64,000 nt of DNA from Pristionchus mayeri. Its lineage: Eukaryota > Nematoda > Chromadorea > Rhabditida > Neodiplogasteridae. Numbering within the stretch: the first letter of the stretch is position 1; each line of letters opens with the position of its first letter. The position numbers and the translations under genes are program-made. The stretch is taken from assembly GCA_036245805.1 (NCBI GenBank), contig BTRK01000003.1:41557215-41621214 (forward strand), in the 5' to 3' direction. The notes beneath the pieces were generated by a model. That model ran no database searches and was not told where the DNA came from. It was given only the letters and a program-made list of their open reading frames with translations. Positions 1 through 12,675 of the stretch are shown here, piece after piece.

Positions 1-1845
1 CCTTCCAGAATCCCGGCCAACTAAGACTGTGTTAGTAGTACCCGAGTCAGCTACACCTCGAAGATCAACGAGAATGGGTTGGAATAGTACATGGGTCGAT
101 AGCATGAGGGATCGTATGCATGATTTAGGAGCGTCTTCTTCTCTACTCCCCGCTCAGACCTTTTTCGATTTGCCCGGAACATCTATGCGAGTGTCAAGGA
201 GAACTCAGCATATGAAAGGAATCATCAAGAAGGAACCATCTGAGAGTGCACTTACCCTTCCTCGTTCGCGGTCCCACTTCGTGAGTGAGAATGAGGATGC
301 CTCTATGCAGGCTCCTCGTCGCTCAGGTACTTACTGGGCTACACATTTGACTCGTTTACACATTAGGTTCTTCAGTTTCGTTCTCAAAGAGTAGATCCAT
401 CAAAAGGGAGGAAACAGATTGGGGACTCAATTACGAGGACTCAGGTGATTATCTCATTCCATTCTACAATGCTACCATATTGTGCTACCGTACTCTCGAA
501 TACATTCCTACTAACTGTTTCTGTTAGATGAATCCTTCTCCCCGATTCGTAATCGGGAGTACTTGAACATGAGACACGGAACCTCTCCGACCATGAATAA
601 GAGGAGAAGGTCGTTGCTGAGGAATGGATGATATCGATCCATTTCAATCGTTATGTCTCCCTTCAACGAGTACTCCAAGTGAGATTTACCAAATATGAAA
701 CTAATCGTCAATTCTTCCTTCATTTATGCCCCTGTGTATTTCCAATAACAGTATGGATGGTATGATATACATATTTATCGTGCGATATGAAAAACTTATT
801 CGTAAATTATGCTAAAAGTTTCCTTCACAATTCGTTAGTAATCTAATAAGCAGAAATGGACAACAAACATGATAATCTGGCGAAGTCGATGTCTTCCCTC
901 TCTGGCGATTCCACTGAGCTAACGTCTCCTTAAATTCAAATAGTTTATCATCGTAGGATTAAAGCTGATGCAAACGCCGAGAAAGAAAAGGAATGCTACG
1001 AGTGTGAAAGGTTTGTCACATTGATATTGTGAAACTATACATGAGCAAAAGCTCGTCGTGTGACTACTCCCACCTCATCTTCCGTCCCTCATCCATCTCC
1101 TGCTTCCCACCAGTCCTCGAGTCACTGCACCAACTGCAAGAAGGAGAAGAGAAAGGTTGGAAACTGAAGAGACTGACTTAATGGCTGACTATTTGAGAGA
1201 AAAATACTCGAGAAAAGACTAGAGATAATGGAAAATTCGATGTTGAATATGGAAAGATACGTAGAATACATTGCACTAAATACTGCAGCCAGACCAGTAA
1301 CAAGATGTGAGTTGTTTCGATGATAGATAACAACTGTTTCCATAAACATAAGTAGTTTTCAGATAGGGGAGTAGAATATCTAGATAGAGATGAGGTCGCA
1401 GACCTTTCTCAATCTACACCGAACAACGCGACCTTCCTGAGATACATTCTCGACTCTCTATTCTACGGTGATGCCCAGAATAGACTCCCTTCATGTGAGA
1501 GGGACAAGGATCGTATGCTATATGCAAAAGATGTGCGGGCTTTTTCCCTTGTAGGATAAAACCACTGACCTGATCCTTCCCAGGTCTTCTTCACCCTCCG
1601 CTGCAATTCGGAAGACGAGTCTAGAAAAGTATGGCCTGAATTGTTGCGCCAGTGAGTCACAGATTGCAACACTTAGTAACTATTTAAAATATTGTCATAG
1701 TTACGATGACAACATCGTGCGTCGTCGCAACATTTCGAAGACATGGGAAGAGAATCGACCCCAGCTCAAGCTGTTCAATGCGAAGAAGAAACAGAGAAGA
1801 GCTGTGATCGACTCGGGGAGTGAATCAAGTGATAACGAACATTGA
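1..1845 (+). CDS. 3' part of a multi-exon host gene, probable nuclear protein
   Basis: The function is not recognised. The frame is open from the first bases of the window, so the 5' end lies outside. Exons that join in phase are 1-326, 376-444, 854-923 and 957-1010. After two further exons whose limits I could not fix (about 1040-1155 and 1190-1306) come 1363-1538, 1584-1651 and 1701-1845, ending in TGA. Introns have GT..AG borders. The protein is polar and basic, with sumoylation-like IKKEPSE and IKREE motifs, a CYEC pair, a coiled-coil-like exon (EKRLEIMENSML) and an acidic tail SGSESSDNEH. The 1363-1845 part (FLRYILDSLF ... KTWEENRP) could be a helical DNA-binding domain, perhaps BEN-like, but that is only a guess. 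Confidence is good that it is coding and low for any role. Confidence 0.6.
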
Positions 1846-2008
1846 CCCTTTCCCCGGTCACATTCATTTTGGTCGACTCCATTGCAGATTTCACCCACGA
1901 AATGAGACGTCATCAGGAATTCTAAAGACGCACAATCAACTATGAACACAGCGAAAGATTCAGAAACAACGATTTATTCGAAAATAACATCTCCCTGTCC
2001 CCCCCATC

Positions 2009-2220
2009 GATTGCATCAGATTGCATCAGAATAGACTGAAGGAGCTACAGTATCGCACTAAGATTGCATCAGATTGCATCAGAATAGGCCGACGGAGCTA
2101 CAGTATCGTACTAAGATTGCATCAGATTGCATCAGAATAGACCGAAGGAGCTACAGTATCGTACTAAGATTGCATCAGATTGCATCAGAATAGACCGAAG
2201 GAGCTACAGTATCAGACCAA
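2009..2220. repeat. 53-bp tandem repeat, four copies
   Basis: Four near-identical units of about 53 bp, each with a doubled GATTGCATCA followed by GGAGCTACAGTATC. It lies between the host gene and the transposase gene. Copies differ at a few positions only, so expansion is fairly recent. Confidence 0.9.
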
Positions 2221-2373
2221 CCGATGATAAGATTGCATCAGACTTATCACATTGCATTGGCAAATGAAGCTACAGTATCAGTCAAATCACAATCAGATTG
2301 CCATTTCTCTCGTGATTCGTTCATTTCATGCTTCAACTTCAAGTATGTTCCATGTGTTAAGTATATTTATCAG

Positions 2374-5128
2374 ATGAACCTGTCCAAAGACACTAAATCA
2401 AGACTGCGGGAAGCAAAATACAAAGGGATGACCGTGACGCAGGCTCTCCGATCCGTCTCAGCTACCTCTCCCAATCCATTGAGGTATTCACAGGTCAAGT
2501 CATTCTACGAAAGCCAGGAGAAGAGAGGATCGGAGAGACCGCACATTTACAAGTGAATCCTAGTGATACTGACTTCATAAAATAATTGTCTAGATCTTAC
2601 GTTCTCGGTGAAAATACTGATAGTATTCAACACAAAATGGTGGAGATCTACAACAAGAACAAGTATACTTCTCTTCAACAGGTGATGTATTATATTTTAC
2701 TGTAACTAAGTAGCATGAAGTTAAGGATATCATAGAAATCGTGAATATAAAATCACCACAACGATGAATGCAACCTAAATAGCACTACTAATATGATTGG
2801 CCACCTCCGCCCCCTTCCCACTATCATTCCCATCCCTTCTCTCCACGGAGTTGTGAGACGGAGAATCACAGAGGGATAGCAAGAAATGAATAGAGTAGTA
2901 GAGGAATGAGAGGGGGGGGGGGGGTGGGAGTTCGAGAAATGATGCCACAGTCATTCTATTGAATAGAATCTACTCACTCTCTAACAACTTGATCGGTCGA
3001 GGAACGAGTAAAATAAAGAGACCGTGGAATCGTTTCTCGGGCTCTAGAGTACAATAATCCAAGAAGTGCTAACTAAACATTACAATAAATCACATTAATG
3101 AAAAGTGAATCTAGGAATATTGTGAATTCGGTTTGCGCATGCTAGGTTAATTCATAATTAGATAAATCGTGTGCCTTTAGAACGTACGCGCTAATGCCCT
3201 GAATTGTTTCTATCTCTGATAATTGATTTAAAGTCTCGAAAGATGAGTACTGGAGGCATTAAACGATTGATTGATAGTCCAGGGTGTAAGGATGAGCCAA
3301 GAACGCCATTCACGAAACGAAATCGCAAACAAAATCACGTACTGATGCGATCGATTGTGGAAAATTTAAATAACCGAATTCACAATTATCTAGATGTAAT
3401 TAAAAGGGAACTTATTAAGAGAGACTATCTGAGTGTGCGAACATTTATGTGAAAACCCTTCGCACTAAATGTAAACAATAGTACACGCCGTAACTAGCTC
3501 ACCCACCACTTATAGAGCGATCTAGAACGCTCGTTATTAAGTGCGCCCATTGTAAAAAGTGCTACCGTAATCCGACGAAATTTTTATTTTGTAATTTATT
3601 ATAGCGGCGCCTATATCGAAAGATGCGCCGATGCCTGCTCATTAACCAAAGGTTTAATAATACTGGATCTTCTGCGCGCAGAGAAAATCGAAAAATCAAC
3701 TGTGTGAGATTGATGTGCTTCAAATTCATTAAATAAAAAAGGGATCTACACACCCAACTGAACGAGGTACAATTTAAAATTGATTTTGCATATTCGATTT
3801 TTCTCGGCGAGCACATCCATTAGGATGAAACCTTGAGGGGTAAATGAGCCGGTTTCGGCACAACTTTCGAGATATGCGCCACTATGATCAATAGTGAAAT
3901 AAAAATATCGTCGGATTACTGTAACACTTTTAAAGATGGGCGCACTTAATGACGAGCGACCTAGATCACTCAAAAAGTGGTGGGTGAGTCCCCTAGTCTC
4001 GGTGTCTACTGCACGTAGGCACATTTAGGGCGATTTCGATTTTCCGCACTTTGCCAAGCACATGTTCACTGACTCAAAAAGTCTCTCTTAAGCAACATTC
4101 CTTACCTAAAAATCTGAAGCCACGTCGAAGTAGAAGATGGACCTGGAAAGTGGAGCATCATAATGTTGAAATGATTATTAATTTAGGTAGCTTCAAACTT
4201 GAAATGCGATATGGATGTTGATATCCCTAATTGTGTTCTGAGGGGAGTTAAACGTAGTTTATTACTCAAGGATTTACGGCCAATGTGAGATTTTGGACAA
4301 CCTGTAGCAAAATCTCTCGATATATTTACAGCAAAGTGCAAGATGTTAGTGAGATCCAAGCAGAGAAAAGGTTCATTCTTTGCGAGAAATGGATAAACGA
4401 AGAAGAGAACTTCGATAATGTTGTGAGGAAGCTAGCCTGACATAAAAAGAGATCAAACTGACCTTCTAGGTATTCAGCGATGAGTCCATCTTTGCTCTTG
4501 GTGGGTCCACCGCATGGATCACGACGTCGTCGTCGCACGATGTTGATCGTCTAGTAGGAGAAAGGAAATTTCCTGAGAAGGTATATTTAATCAACGATTT
4601 GGATGATTAGCTACTTTAGACTGCATACCCACCCTAATATTCTTTTAGGTGCAAGTGTGGGCTAGTATGAGTCGCGCTGGCCCAGGAGATCTCGTATTTT
4701 TCGATCGCCATGAAAGACTGAAAGCCCCCTCATACACCGACATATTATCCTCCCATCTCCTTCCCTATCTCGATCGGACCTACGGAAGAAGCAACTGCTT
4801 CTTCATGCAGGATGGTGCTTCTTCCCACACTGCTCGATCTACTATGAGTCAACTAGACGCATGGGGAGTAAGAGTCTTCGATTGGGCGCCCTCCTCACCG
4901 GACCTCAATCCGATTGAGTTTCTATGGAGAGAAGTTAAGCATCACTTGAGGAGTGACGCCCGCCCCACCACTAGACAAGGCCTAGAGGACGCGATTGATC
5001 AATACTGGTCGAATGAAATCACTGTAGACGTGTGCAATAAGTACATTGACCATTGTGTTAGCAACATCGAGAAAGTTCACTCTTCCCTAGGCTTTGCAAT
5101 TATGGAAAAGGCTCGCAATTTGTATTAA
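2374..5128 (+). CDS. Tc1/mariner-superfamily transposase gene with six exons, DD34E
   Basis: Exons 2374-2552, 2594-2681, 3243-3448, 4332-4422, 4470-4580 and 4649-5128 join in phase to a 384-codon frame (1155 nt with stop), close to or slightly longer than usual Tc1 transposases. The C-terminal DDE_3-type domain shows FSDESIF (first Asp), FMQDGASSH (second Asp) and SPDLNPIEFLWREVK (Glu), with 34 residues between the last two, so DD34E. The N-terminal exons are basic and presumably form the paired HTH DNA-binding part. ATG 2374 directly follows an acceptor-like CAG, so an upstream exon is possible. Intron 3 contains a MITE. Five introns and an unbroken frame are unusual for a dead Tc1 copy. I found no flanking terminal inverted repeats. 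It may be a domesticated transposase or an intron-bearing transposon family. Confidence 0.75.
2682..3242. other. Intron-like noncoding stretch with a 13-base G run
   Basis: Lies between the second and third transposase exons. It contains a purine-rich G run at about 2922-2934. No gene is seen. Confidence 0.4.
3494..4000. mobile_element. MITE-like foldback inside transposase intron 3
   Basis: About 100-bp terminal inverted repeats: the left end (CTAGCTCACCCACCACTTAT, continuing to GACGAAATTTTTATTT) is matched in reverse complement at about 3897-4000. A unique middle of about 300 bp has no coding capacity. It sits wholly within the intron between 3448 and 4332. Confidence 0.75.
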
Positions 5129-6730
5129 ATTGAATCGGCATTTCCTGTTTCCGAGCAATACAGAGCAACCAGAAGATCATTTCACATTGACACATTTAAT
5201 CGTAACAATATCAAAGTTTATACCCTCTTTTTTCGGATTACATTCGCCTGCTAATCCCAAGAAGTTGTCATTATTCACTTTTGTTTTGATATATAATAAA
5301 ATATAAATAAATGAAACTTATCTGGGTTGGTCGGCGGTGTCCTTGCACACGTAAACCACATCTCATGAGGGAATGCCGCCAACAGGCGGGTCTCTGGAAA
5401 GCTCCAGCACAAGCCACACACTGTTACACCCACCCCAACAGCCGATGTAAAGAAGAATACCTGATAGGAGCGACGGTTGCGTTGAGTGAGGGGGAGCGCG
5501 CCCGCCTCTATGGAGGGAGCGACCGAGTCGCGGGGAGAACTGAAGAGAAAATGATACAGAGTGGAGAGAGGCGGAATCTAAGACAAAATAAATTAAATTT
5601 ATGGTAATCAGGAGATTTAGATTCTTGTCAAATAACAGTCGCGAATCAAACACACTTTCCTACCAGTCATAATTTAAAGTTGAAATGCACCTTTCTCTCT
5701 CTTGCCAACGAATGAAATAAGCGGGAAGAAAACAGACACACCTCTGATCGCTCCCGCAACGAGTAGCAGTCGTTGAAGTGAGCCGCCACCGGCGGATATC
5801 TGGAGAGATTCCGCACAAGCCAAACACTGTCAACCCCACCCCAACAGACGAAGGAAAGAAGGGTACCTGACGAGAGCAGAGAAGATGCTGAGGGACGGAC
5901 GGCGTCCCTCAACGCCGTACGTCCCTCAGCGCCGGGAGAAGACCGCTTCTTGATGAGGGCTGAAAAGGTAAATTTATCGTAACTACAGTTCATTCACTAC
6001 TAAACAATTTAAATAAAAAACATGTTTAAAACCGAGTACTATGTTTTTTTACGTTTCAACCATAATATTTAGCCAAAATCGGGTTCAAACAAGTTTCCTT
6101 GGAAACAGATAACGTTTTACTAATCTAACACACGTTTCCCACAAAAATTATAAAAATATAGAAACAAAACTTCCCCTTCTCGCTCCAATCCGGTGTGGTG
6201 TCGATCCTCAACCAGCATCAGTGACTTGCAGCCTTAATTTACTCGTAAATAATGAGAATGACTACTAACTACCGAGTTAAGAAAGCCACAAAGTCACGAA
6301 CACTACTAAGAAAGCAAGTGAAATCGAGGCAGTTTAACACAAGGACCTGTAGTTTGCTTCCTAATCGGCTCAGCTCAAATAAAAAGCGACTGGGATGATC
6401 CCCGACATGCGCGCGAGGACCAGAAACATGAAAAAGGCATAAATACACGAGCAAAACGTCACAAATCGATAAAGAAATAGAGCAAACGAAAAATCAAAGA
6501 CAATTTAGAAAAGTCACACTTGCATGAGTCGCAATCGCAAACTGCGGCAGACTGAGATTACGGTAGGCTGCAGTTGAATTTATTCAAAATATTTATTTAT
6601 TGTTTAAAAATATGGACGAATAGTTCATCCGATGCGAAAATTTTATGGAGAATCCGAATATAATAGTTTCGAATAGTGAAACACAATATTATTCCTGCAA
6701 AATCAATCCGCGCAAGCCGCGCTGCGCCGC
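5129..6730. repeat. Gene-poor stretch with a diverged direct repeat
   Basis: Segments at about 5375-5475 and 5782-5880 are diverged direct repeats sharing GCACAAGCCA and CCCACCCCAACAG. They suggest two copies of one dispersed element. The rest (5990-6730) shows no gene. Confidence 0.5.
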
Positions 6731-6734
6731 GCAG

Positions 6735-8787
6735 CGCCGCGCGCCCACATGGCCAAGGCGATTAGCACGTACTGTATAATCGATAGTTTGCTGTAAAAGG
6801 GCAAAAAATTTTGGAACTTCTGCGAAGATTTTTAGGTCGTCCGCATAGATACCGTACTTAATTTCAGAAGGTATTGCATCGCGCAAGTCGTTAATAAAGA
6901 GATTAAATAGGAGAGGGCCAATGCAAGAACCTTGTGGTACGCCAGATATGACTGTGATTGGTTGAGATAGTGACCTATTCACTAACACAAACTGTTTCCG
7001 ATCTGAAAGATAATCTCTGAACCATGATACTAGGTTGTTAGAAAAACCTAATTTACTGAGCTTATGGAGAAGCAATCTATGGTGAATAGAGTCGAATGCT
7101 TTCTTGAAATCGAAATATATAGAATCGTATGATTTTCTCTTGGATATAAGAGATACATAAAAGGAATTTCAGTCAATTGAGTAGTGGTGGATCTAAATTG
7201 ACGGAAGCCAGCTTGGTGAGGGTCAAGCCTTGAATTATTTTCAAGAAACTCTACCATTTCTCTGATTAGGATTTTTTCGAAAATTTTTGAAGCACTGCAA
7301 GTGAGAGAAATAGGACGGAAATTAGAGATGATATTGTTAGTAGCTTTTGGTATGGGCTTAACGATTGCTTTTTTCCAAATCTCGGGGACTTTTTGAGTGA
7401 TTAAACTTTTATTAAAAATGATGCTAAGGGGTGAGAAGATAGAAACCCTACATTTTGAATAAACTAAATTTGGTATTCCATCCGGAGAGAAATTAATTTT
7501 AGGAGTAATATCAGTATAGACAATAAGTATAGAAAATATGTCAGCTGGTGTGATACTGTTAATCTCACAAAATGGGGCTTTGTGTGTGATTGGGGGGGAG
7601 ATGAGAGATTTGCGGAATGGTGGATACAGACGCGAAATATTCATTAAACGCTTGGGCTCTTTGTGAATCCTCCACTATCGTGTTTCCGTTAAGATCAATA
7701 ATACCAGGGGTTGAAACCTTAGGTGAATTTAGTCTTTCTTTACATAACATCCAATATTTCCGAACATTACCGCTGTTTACGACGCGTATTTCATTTTCAC
7801 ACTCGAATTTTAGTAGTTCCTTATCAAATCGGCATTTGAGTTTTTTGCTTGGGTGCTATTAGGCGCTATCGCGAAATATCGATTACACTTACTGTGCAAA
7901 ATTTTAAGACACTTAGGATACTTAGAGTGATCATTTTTTTTAGGGCGGGGAACAAATTGGTCGAGGATTTCATTAAACCTGTAAGCGAAATGATTGAATG
8001 ACTGATCAGTATCTAGCAGTGAAAGGTCATTGCACCAATTGATAGAAGCAATAGACTGATTGATTGCATTCCAATCGGCGTATTGATACAAACGAGTAGG
8101 AATTTGGGGTAGTGAAGCAGGCATGGCAATATATAACTTGAAAACTATACTCAGATGATCACTATGAGGGGTAGATGGCTCTATCGATGAGATAGCATTG
8201 GTATTGCACAGCACTAGATCTAATATATTATTAGAACGCGTAGGGAAACTCATTAATTGGGTGAAGTAGTTATCACAAGTGAAGTCTAGGAAAGGATTAG
8301 TTTGCGGGCATTTTAGTCCGAGCCAATCAATTTCAGGGAAATTTAGATCACCAGAGATAATGAAAGTTTCATTAGTAGTAGTAAGCTCAGAAAGAAATTC
8401 AATAAGCTCAATGGTTGATTGGTCAGGAGCATTCGGTGATCTATATGCGACTGCTAGCCTTATCGGAATTTTAGAAGAGGGAATGTGAATATCGACGACT
8501 GCGCATTCTAATGAGAGTGAAGTGAACGTAGAAATGAGAATGGGTTTCATCGCAGAGTGTATTAGGAGAGCTACTCCGCCACCACGAGAGTGATCAGCAG
8601 AAAGTGTTCTATCTCTACGAAAGCAAAAGTAGTCAGGATTTCTGCCTATAATTAAAGCATCGGGATCATCAGAATCAAGCCAAGTCTCGGTAAAGAAGAG
8701 AATACTATGTTTATGAGAATTTAGGATTAAAGAAATTGTGTCAAGTTTGTTTCTCACCGATCTCGCATTAAAAGAAAGACATGACAC
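6735..8787 (-). pseudogene. LINE ORF2 (AP endonuclease and reverse transcriptase), decayed
   Basis: The minus strand encodes an exonuclease/endonuclease/phosphatase-type endonuclease (residues with SFNARSVRNK, SGDLNFPEIDW, TPHSDHLSI) followed by a reverse transcriptase with FRPISL, SGVPQGSCIGPLLFNLFINDL and the catalytic YADD. The domain order endonuclease then RT is that of CR1/Jockey-type non-LTR retrotransposons. The frame changes at least three times (near 7850, 7640 and 7150). The RT stops at about 6735, where a GC-rich palindromic stretch replaces the thumb and 3' end. It acted in target-primed reverse transcription; this copy is dead. Confidence 0.9.
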
Positions 8788-8961
8788 ATTAGAGGGGTTA
8801 CAAAAAAAAATTTCTATTGGTGGAACTTTATGGGGACCTACTGCCTCTGTCTCATTTCTGATCAGCTACGACGGGGACACTCGGTGCTGTTGTTGTACCG
8901 TTGATCGAGGTGTTGTCCGTTGTAGAGTTGCCATCTGAGAAGGATCAATCGGCAGTACGAT

Positions 8962-9703
8962 TCACGTGAGGATGCGCGTGAGAGGAAGTATTGTAGTTTG
9001 GGGGCAGAGGACGGGGTTCCTGTACGTGATGATGTCAGTGTCACGAAGTCCGTATGTCATTGATTTTGCCCGAATGTTGAGTTCCTTGATTTCTGCTTTG
9101 CGTTCTCTCTCAATACGCAGTTCAGTGGGAGTGAGATCGCGACGAACGTAGGAGCAGGGGTGATCTTTGAGAGGAGGAGGGCGGGCGCCCTTGCGACGAA
9201 TTCCAGAAAGGAAGCGATCTCGAATCTCCTTTGACTGGAACTGTATTTTCATGGGACGATGGTTGGGAGGATTTTCAGGGTGGCGATGGAAGGACACCTT
9301 ATTCTGTTCGAATGCCTGCTTCACCAACTCGTCGTCCGACCAGTCACACATCGATTTCACAGTCTCCTGATCAGCCTTCAGAGTCCCTTGCGGGGTGCTC
9401 CCTTCCTTCAGTCCGATAATGACAGCACGGGTCGCCTTGTCCTCGATCATGGAAGCATCGCGGAGGGCGCTCGCGGCGGCCTCGTAGACAGAGTGGGCGA
9501 AGGCGTGAGGGGGAGGGGATGCGAATGATGACGTGTCCGTAGGAGGGCGATTCGTCTCCGTGATAACCTCCGTTAGTTTTTTGACAAGTATCGAATAGGC
9601 AGTCGATCTTGGCGACGAGAATTGAGACCGTGGCCGACAGCTGCATGATGACTGCGAATGCCTCATCGATGGTGGCTTTCTTCGGGAGATCGTTAGAGGC
9701 CAT
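8962..9703 (-). pseudogene. LINE ORF1-like protein, frameshifted
   Basis: It lies directly upstream of the LINE endonuclease on the same strand, as expected for ORF1. It starts with MASNDLPKKATIDEA, shifts frame near 9590, then continues with ATRAVIIGLKEG, CDWSDDELVKQAF and a basic ELRIERERKAEIKELN tail. This kind of protein is typical of nematode CR1-like elements and presumably binds RNA. No zinc knuckle is evident. It is inactive because of the frameshift. Confidence 0.7.
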
Positions 9704-9985
9704 AGCGCAGGGGGGAGAAGCGTTGAAAATGGCTCACCTCGTCTGGTGGGTATAACCGCACCACGTCAGCACCCACTAGCTGACTAGCTGTCGGCGAGGT
9801 ATATCAGCAAAAGACGTCGAAGACGAGGGGAGGGGAAATTGACTAGACTGAGACGGAGCTCGAGAGGGAGCAACCGCTCGCGACGAGGGAAAAGGTCGGG
9901 AATGATACCACGTGTGTGCTCCCGTTGGCAAAGTTACAGCTTCCTGCCTCAGGATCGAAAAAGCTTACGGTTTTAGGTAAGTATG

Positions 9986-11672
9986 TAACTCCGAAACCGA
10001 TTGAGATATCACCTTCAAATTTGTACAGAGGTAAAATGAGTCTGGCACGACTCCGACAAAACAAAATTTGAATATTTACATTTATGCTAAATATATGAAA
10101 AATAGGTTCTCGAATATAAGGCAAAAACCAACGACGAGAATGGTATGAGAGGATGCGTCTTGTTCAGGGGATCATTTTTCGCATGCAAGGTATGGTGTTT
10201 GATTTCGTCGTTTTTTTGCTACGAATTAATTTCTGTCCCATTTATCGCCCCGGCGCCGCGCTCTTTGCGCGGCGAGCAAGGAATGAGAATGAGTTCCACT
10301 CTCATTCCACTTCAATTATTACACGGAGTGTGAGGAATTGAAATGAGAGTGATGAAGGTGCATTTAGCGTGATAATTATTTTCGACGATCAAGTATATCG
10401 TATTCCTAGAACTATCTTGTTTAATTTGGTGTATATGATCCGTTGCTGCGTCTTACGTTTAAATCCTAATCGACAATCCGTTTTTAATGTCATTGTATTT
10501 TCACTGCAGTAATGAATCGAATTGCATCAATTTATACTGAACAATACCAATAATTAACAATCATCCACAAATCAGATCCAATTAATTAGTTATTCGTCAT
10601 CAGAACACTTGAATAGCTCCTTCTTCTCGTGTATCGCATTCATCATTGCCGTATAATCGTCACCTTCTTCAACCGAGCTAATTTCGCAATAGTTCATATC
10701 ATCTCCTCCGTCTCCTCGTTTACGACTTCGAAGGACACGCGACGTTGAGGGAGAATTTCCGGCCTGCAGCTTCACTGGTCATGTACGTGTTTAGTTGTTG
10801 AACGTACCGCTGCGTGTCTGCAAGCTGAACGACCTTTCGAAACCTTAGTGGCAGACTCTTCGATATTCTTCTTGGGACGGCCGCGCTTCTTTTTCGGAAT
10901 GTCCTCGGTTGTTTCACCTTCCGCAGTCTACGTGGATCGTGTTAAACAAAACATAACAAATCGACTTTCTACCATCCCTGCCTTTCTTCCTGCAGAAGCT
11001 CTGCATTTGAGTGAACGGCCTCCGTTCACTTTATTCGTCTGAGCTTGTGCTAATGTACCTGCATTTACATTTGATTGAACTAAATAACGTACTATAAATT
11101 CAACATTACCTCGACGATCTCGTTGTTTCCCTTCTCCACTTCACTCTCTTCTCCATCTTCCTTATGACTCTCCAATCCGTTCAATCCTAACTTTGATGCT
11201 TCAACTTTCAGGAATTTCTGAGATTTTATCCAAATGTTGAGAGTGCAGCATTAATGTAAGTAACCACGTAGCGCTATGATAAACACGAAAGAGCGAACAT
11301 CATAGATCACATTTCAATTCCTCACACTTCGTGCAATAATTGAAGTGGAATGAGAGTGCAACTCATTATCATTCCTTGCTCGCCGCGCAAAGAGCGCAGC
11401 GCCGGGGCGATAAATAGGACAGAAATTAATTCGTAGCAGAAAAACGACGACATCAAACACCATATCCTGCATACGAAAAATGATCCCCTGAACAAGACAC
11501 ATCCTCTCATACCATTCTCATCGTTGGCTTTTGCCTTATATTCGATAACCTAATTTTCATATATTTAGCATAAATTTAAATATTCAAATTTTGTTATGTC
11601 GGAGTCGTGCCAGACTCATTTTACCTCTGTACAAATTTGAAGGTGGTATCTCAATCGGTTTCGGAGTTATTA
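9986..11672. mobile_element. Element with about 370-bp terminal inverted repeats and internal cargo
   Basis: The arm 9986-10365 matches the reverse complement of about 11300-11672. The arms contain a GC-rich box (GGCGCCGCGCTCTTTGCGCG) and a region that looks protein-like but is only repeat sequence. The roughly 930-bp interior carries an AT-hook coding fragment. The right end abuts the TTAA-flanked foldback. No transposase is seen, so the element would be non-autonomous. Confidence 0.75.
10590..11215 (-). pseudogene. AT-hook protein gene fragment carried between inverted repeats
   Basis: Minus-strand coding pieces separated by probable introns. One about 11115-11215 is acidic (KEDGEESEVEK) and ends at a GTAATG donor. 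One around 10845-10925 contains KKKRGRPKK, a canonical AT-hook and nuclear-localisation motif. A last one at 10590-10735 ends in KKELFKCSDDE followed by a stop. AT-hooks bind the minor groove of AT-rich DNA, so a chromatin role is likely. Exon joins could not be settled and frames may be broken. It may be a captured host gene or the element's own accessory protein. Confidence 0.45.
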
Positions 11673-11673
11673 A

Positions 11674-12675
11674 GAGCCCGTTTGCGTAAGAATCGGACAA
11701 TCGCTGGCATCGGCCAAAAAATTCAAATCGTTCTATCTCTGCCTATTGGGGTTATTTGATACGCTGATGACGATAGGCATATTTATTTTGCTCATAAATC
11801 GACCGTTGGCTCCAGAAGGCGTTGGCTGACGTCGAAAACTGACTTTATCGAATATCTTGATTCCAGAGGTCGTTAAAATTAAGCGCGCATGGTGTCCGGG
11901 GCAGAATTGAATGGCGAACACGCCTGTCTAATTCATTTTCATTAATTATTAAAATAAATTAATAAAATTTAACTTTTTAGTGTCTTAATTGTACCCCGAG
12001 AGACATAGCTCAATCTGACCGTCTTGACGAGAGGAACCCAAATCTGTGTTTAAATATGAATAAAAACATCGCCGAAAGCTAATGCCCGCGAAATGGTGAA
12101 CGTTTTACGTGAAGAATCTGCGATCCCTTTGACCCTTCTCTTGATCTACCCGGGTCTCTCACTCAGCGACCCCTTCCCATCTCTCTCCTCTGCGTCTCCC
12201 CTCCTTCCCCTCCCCGACTCTGTGCTATTTGTCACTCAAGAATGTCCACTATTTCGCGGGCATTAGCTTTCGGCGATGTTTTTATTCATATTTAAACACA
12301 GATTTGGGTTCCTCTCGTCAAGACGGTCAGATTGAGCTATGTCTCTCGGGGTACAATTAAGACACTAAAAAGTTCAATTTTACTAATTTATTTTAATAAT
12401 TAATGAAAATTTAATTAGACAGGCGTGTTCGCCATTCAATTCTGCCTCGGACACCATGCGCGCTTAATTTTAGCGACCTCTGGGATCAAGATATTCGATA
12501 AAGTCCGTTTTCGACGTCACGTCTTCTGGAGCCAACGGTCGATTTATGAGCAAAATGAAAATGCCTATCGTCATCAGGGTGTCAGATTACCCCAATAGGC
12601 AGAATACAGCGATTTGACGTTTTTGACCGATGCCAAAAATCTTAAAAATTGTCCGATTCTTACGCAAACGGGCTC
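11674..12675. mobile_element. Foldback element with TTAA target duplication
   Basis: Starts GAGCCCGTTTGCGTAAGAAT and ends with the reverse complement, with TTAA at 11670-11673 and 12676-12679. The arms extend nearly to the centre near 12.15-12.2 kb, so the whole element is a palindrome of about 1.0 kb. A TTAA duplication is the hallmark of piggyBac-type transposition. No transposase is encoded. Confidence 0.75.

Larger units (their letters stand above)
6735..9840 (-). mobile_element. CR1/Jockey-type non-LTR retrotransposon, 3'-truncated
   Basis: Two-ORF LINE spanning the ORF1 and ORF2 relics described separately. The 5' limit is uncertain. A dispersed repeat also present at 49.5 and 57.5 kb starts near 9900, so the LINE ends before that. 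Confidence 0.8.

Noticed and set aside
10145..10341. Paired 62-aa frames repeated at 11314-11510
   Set aside because: They lie in the inverted arms of one element and are copies of the repeat, not genes.
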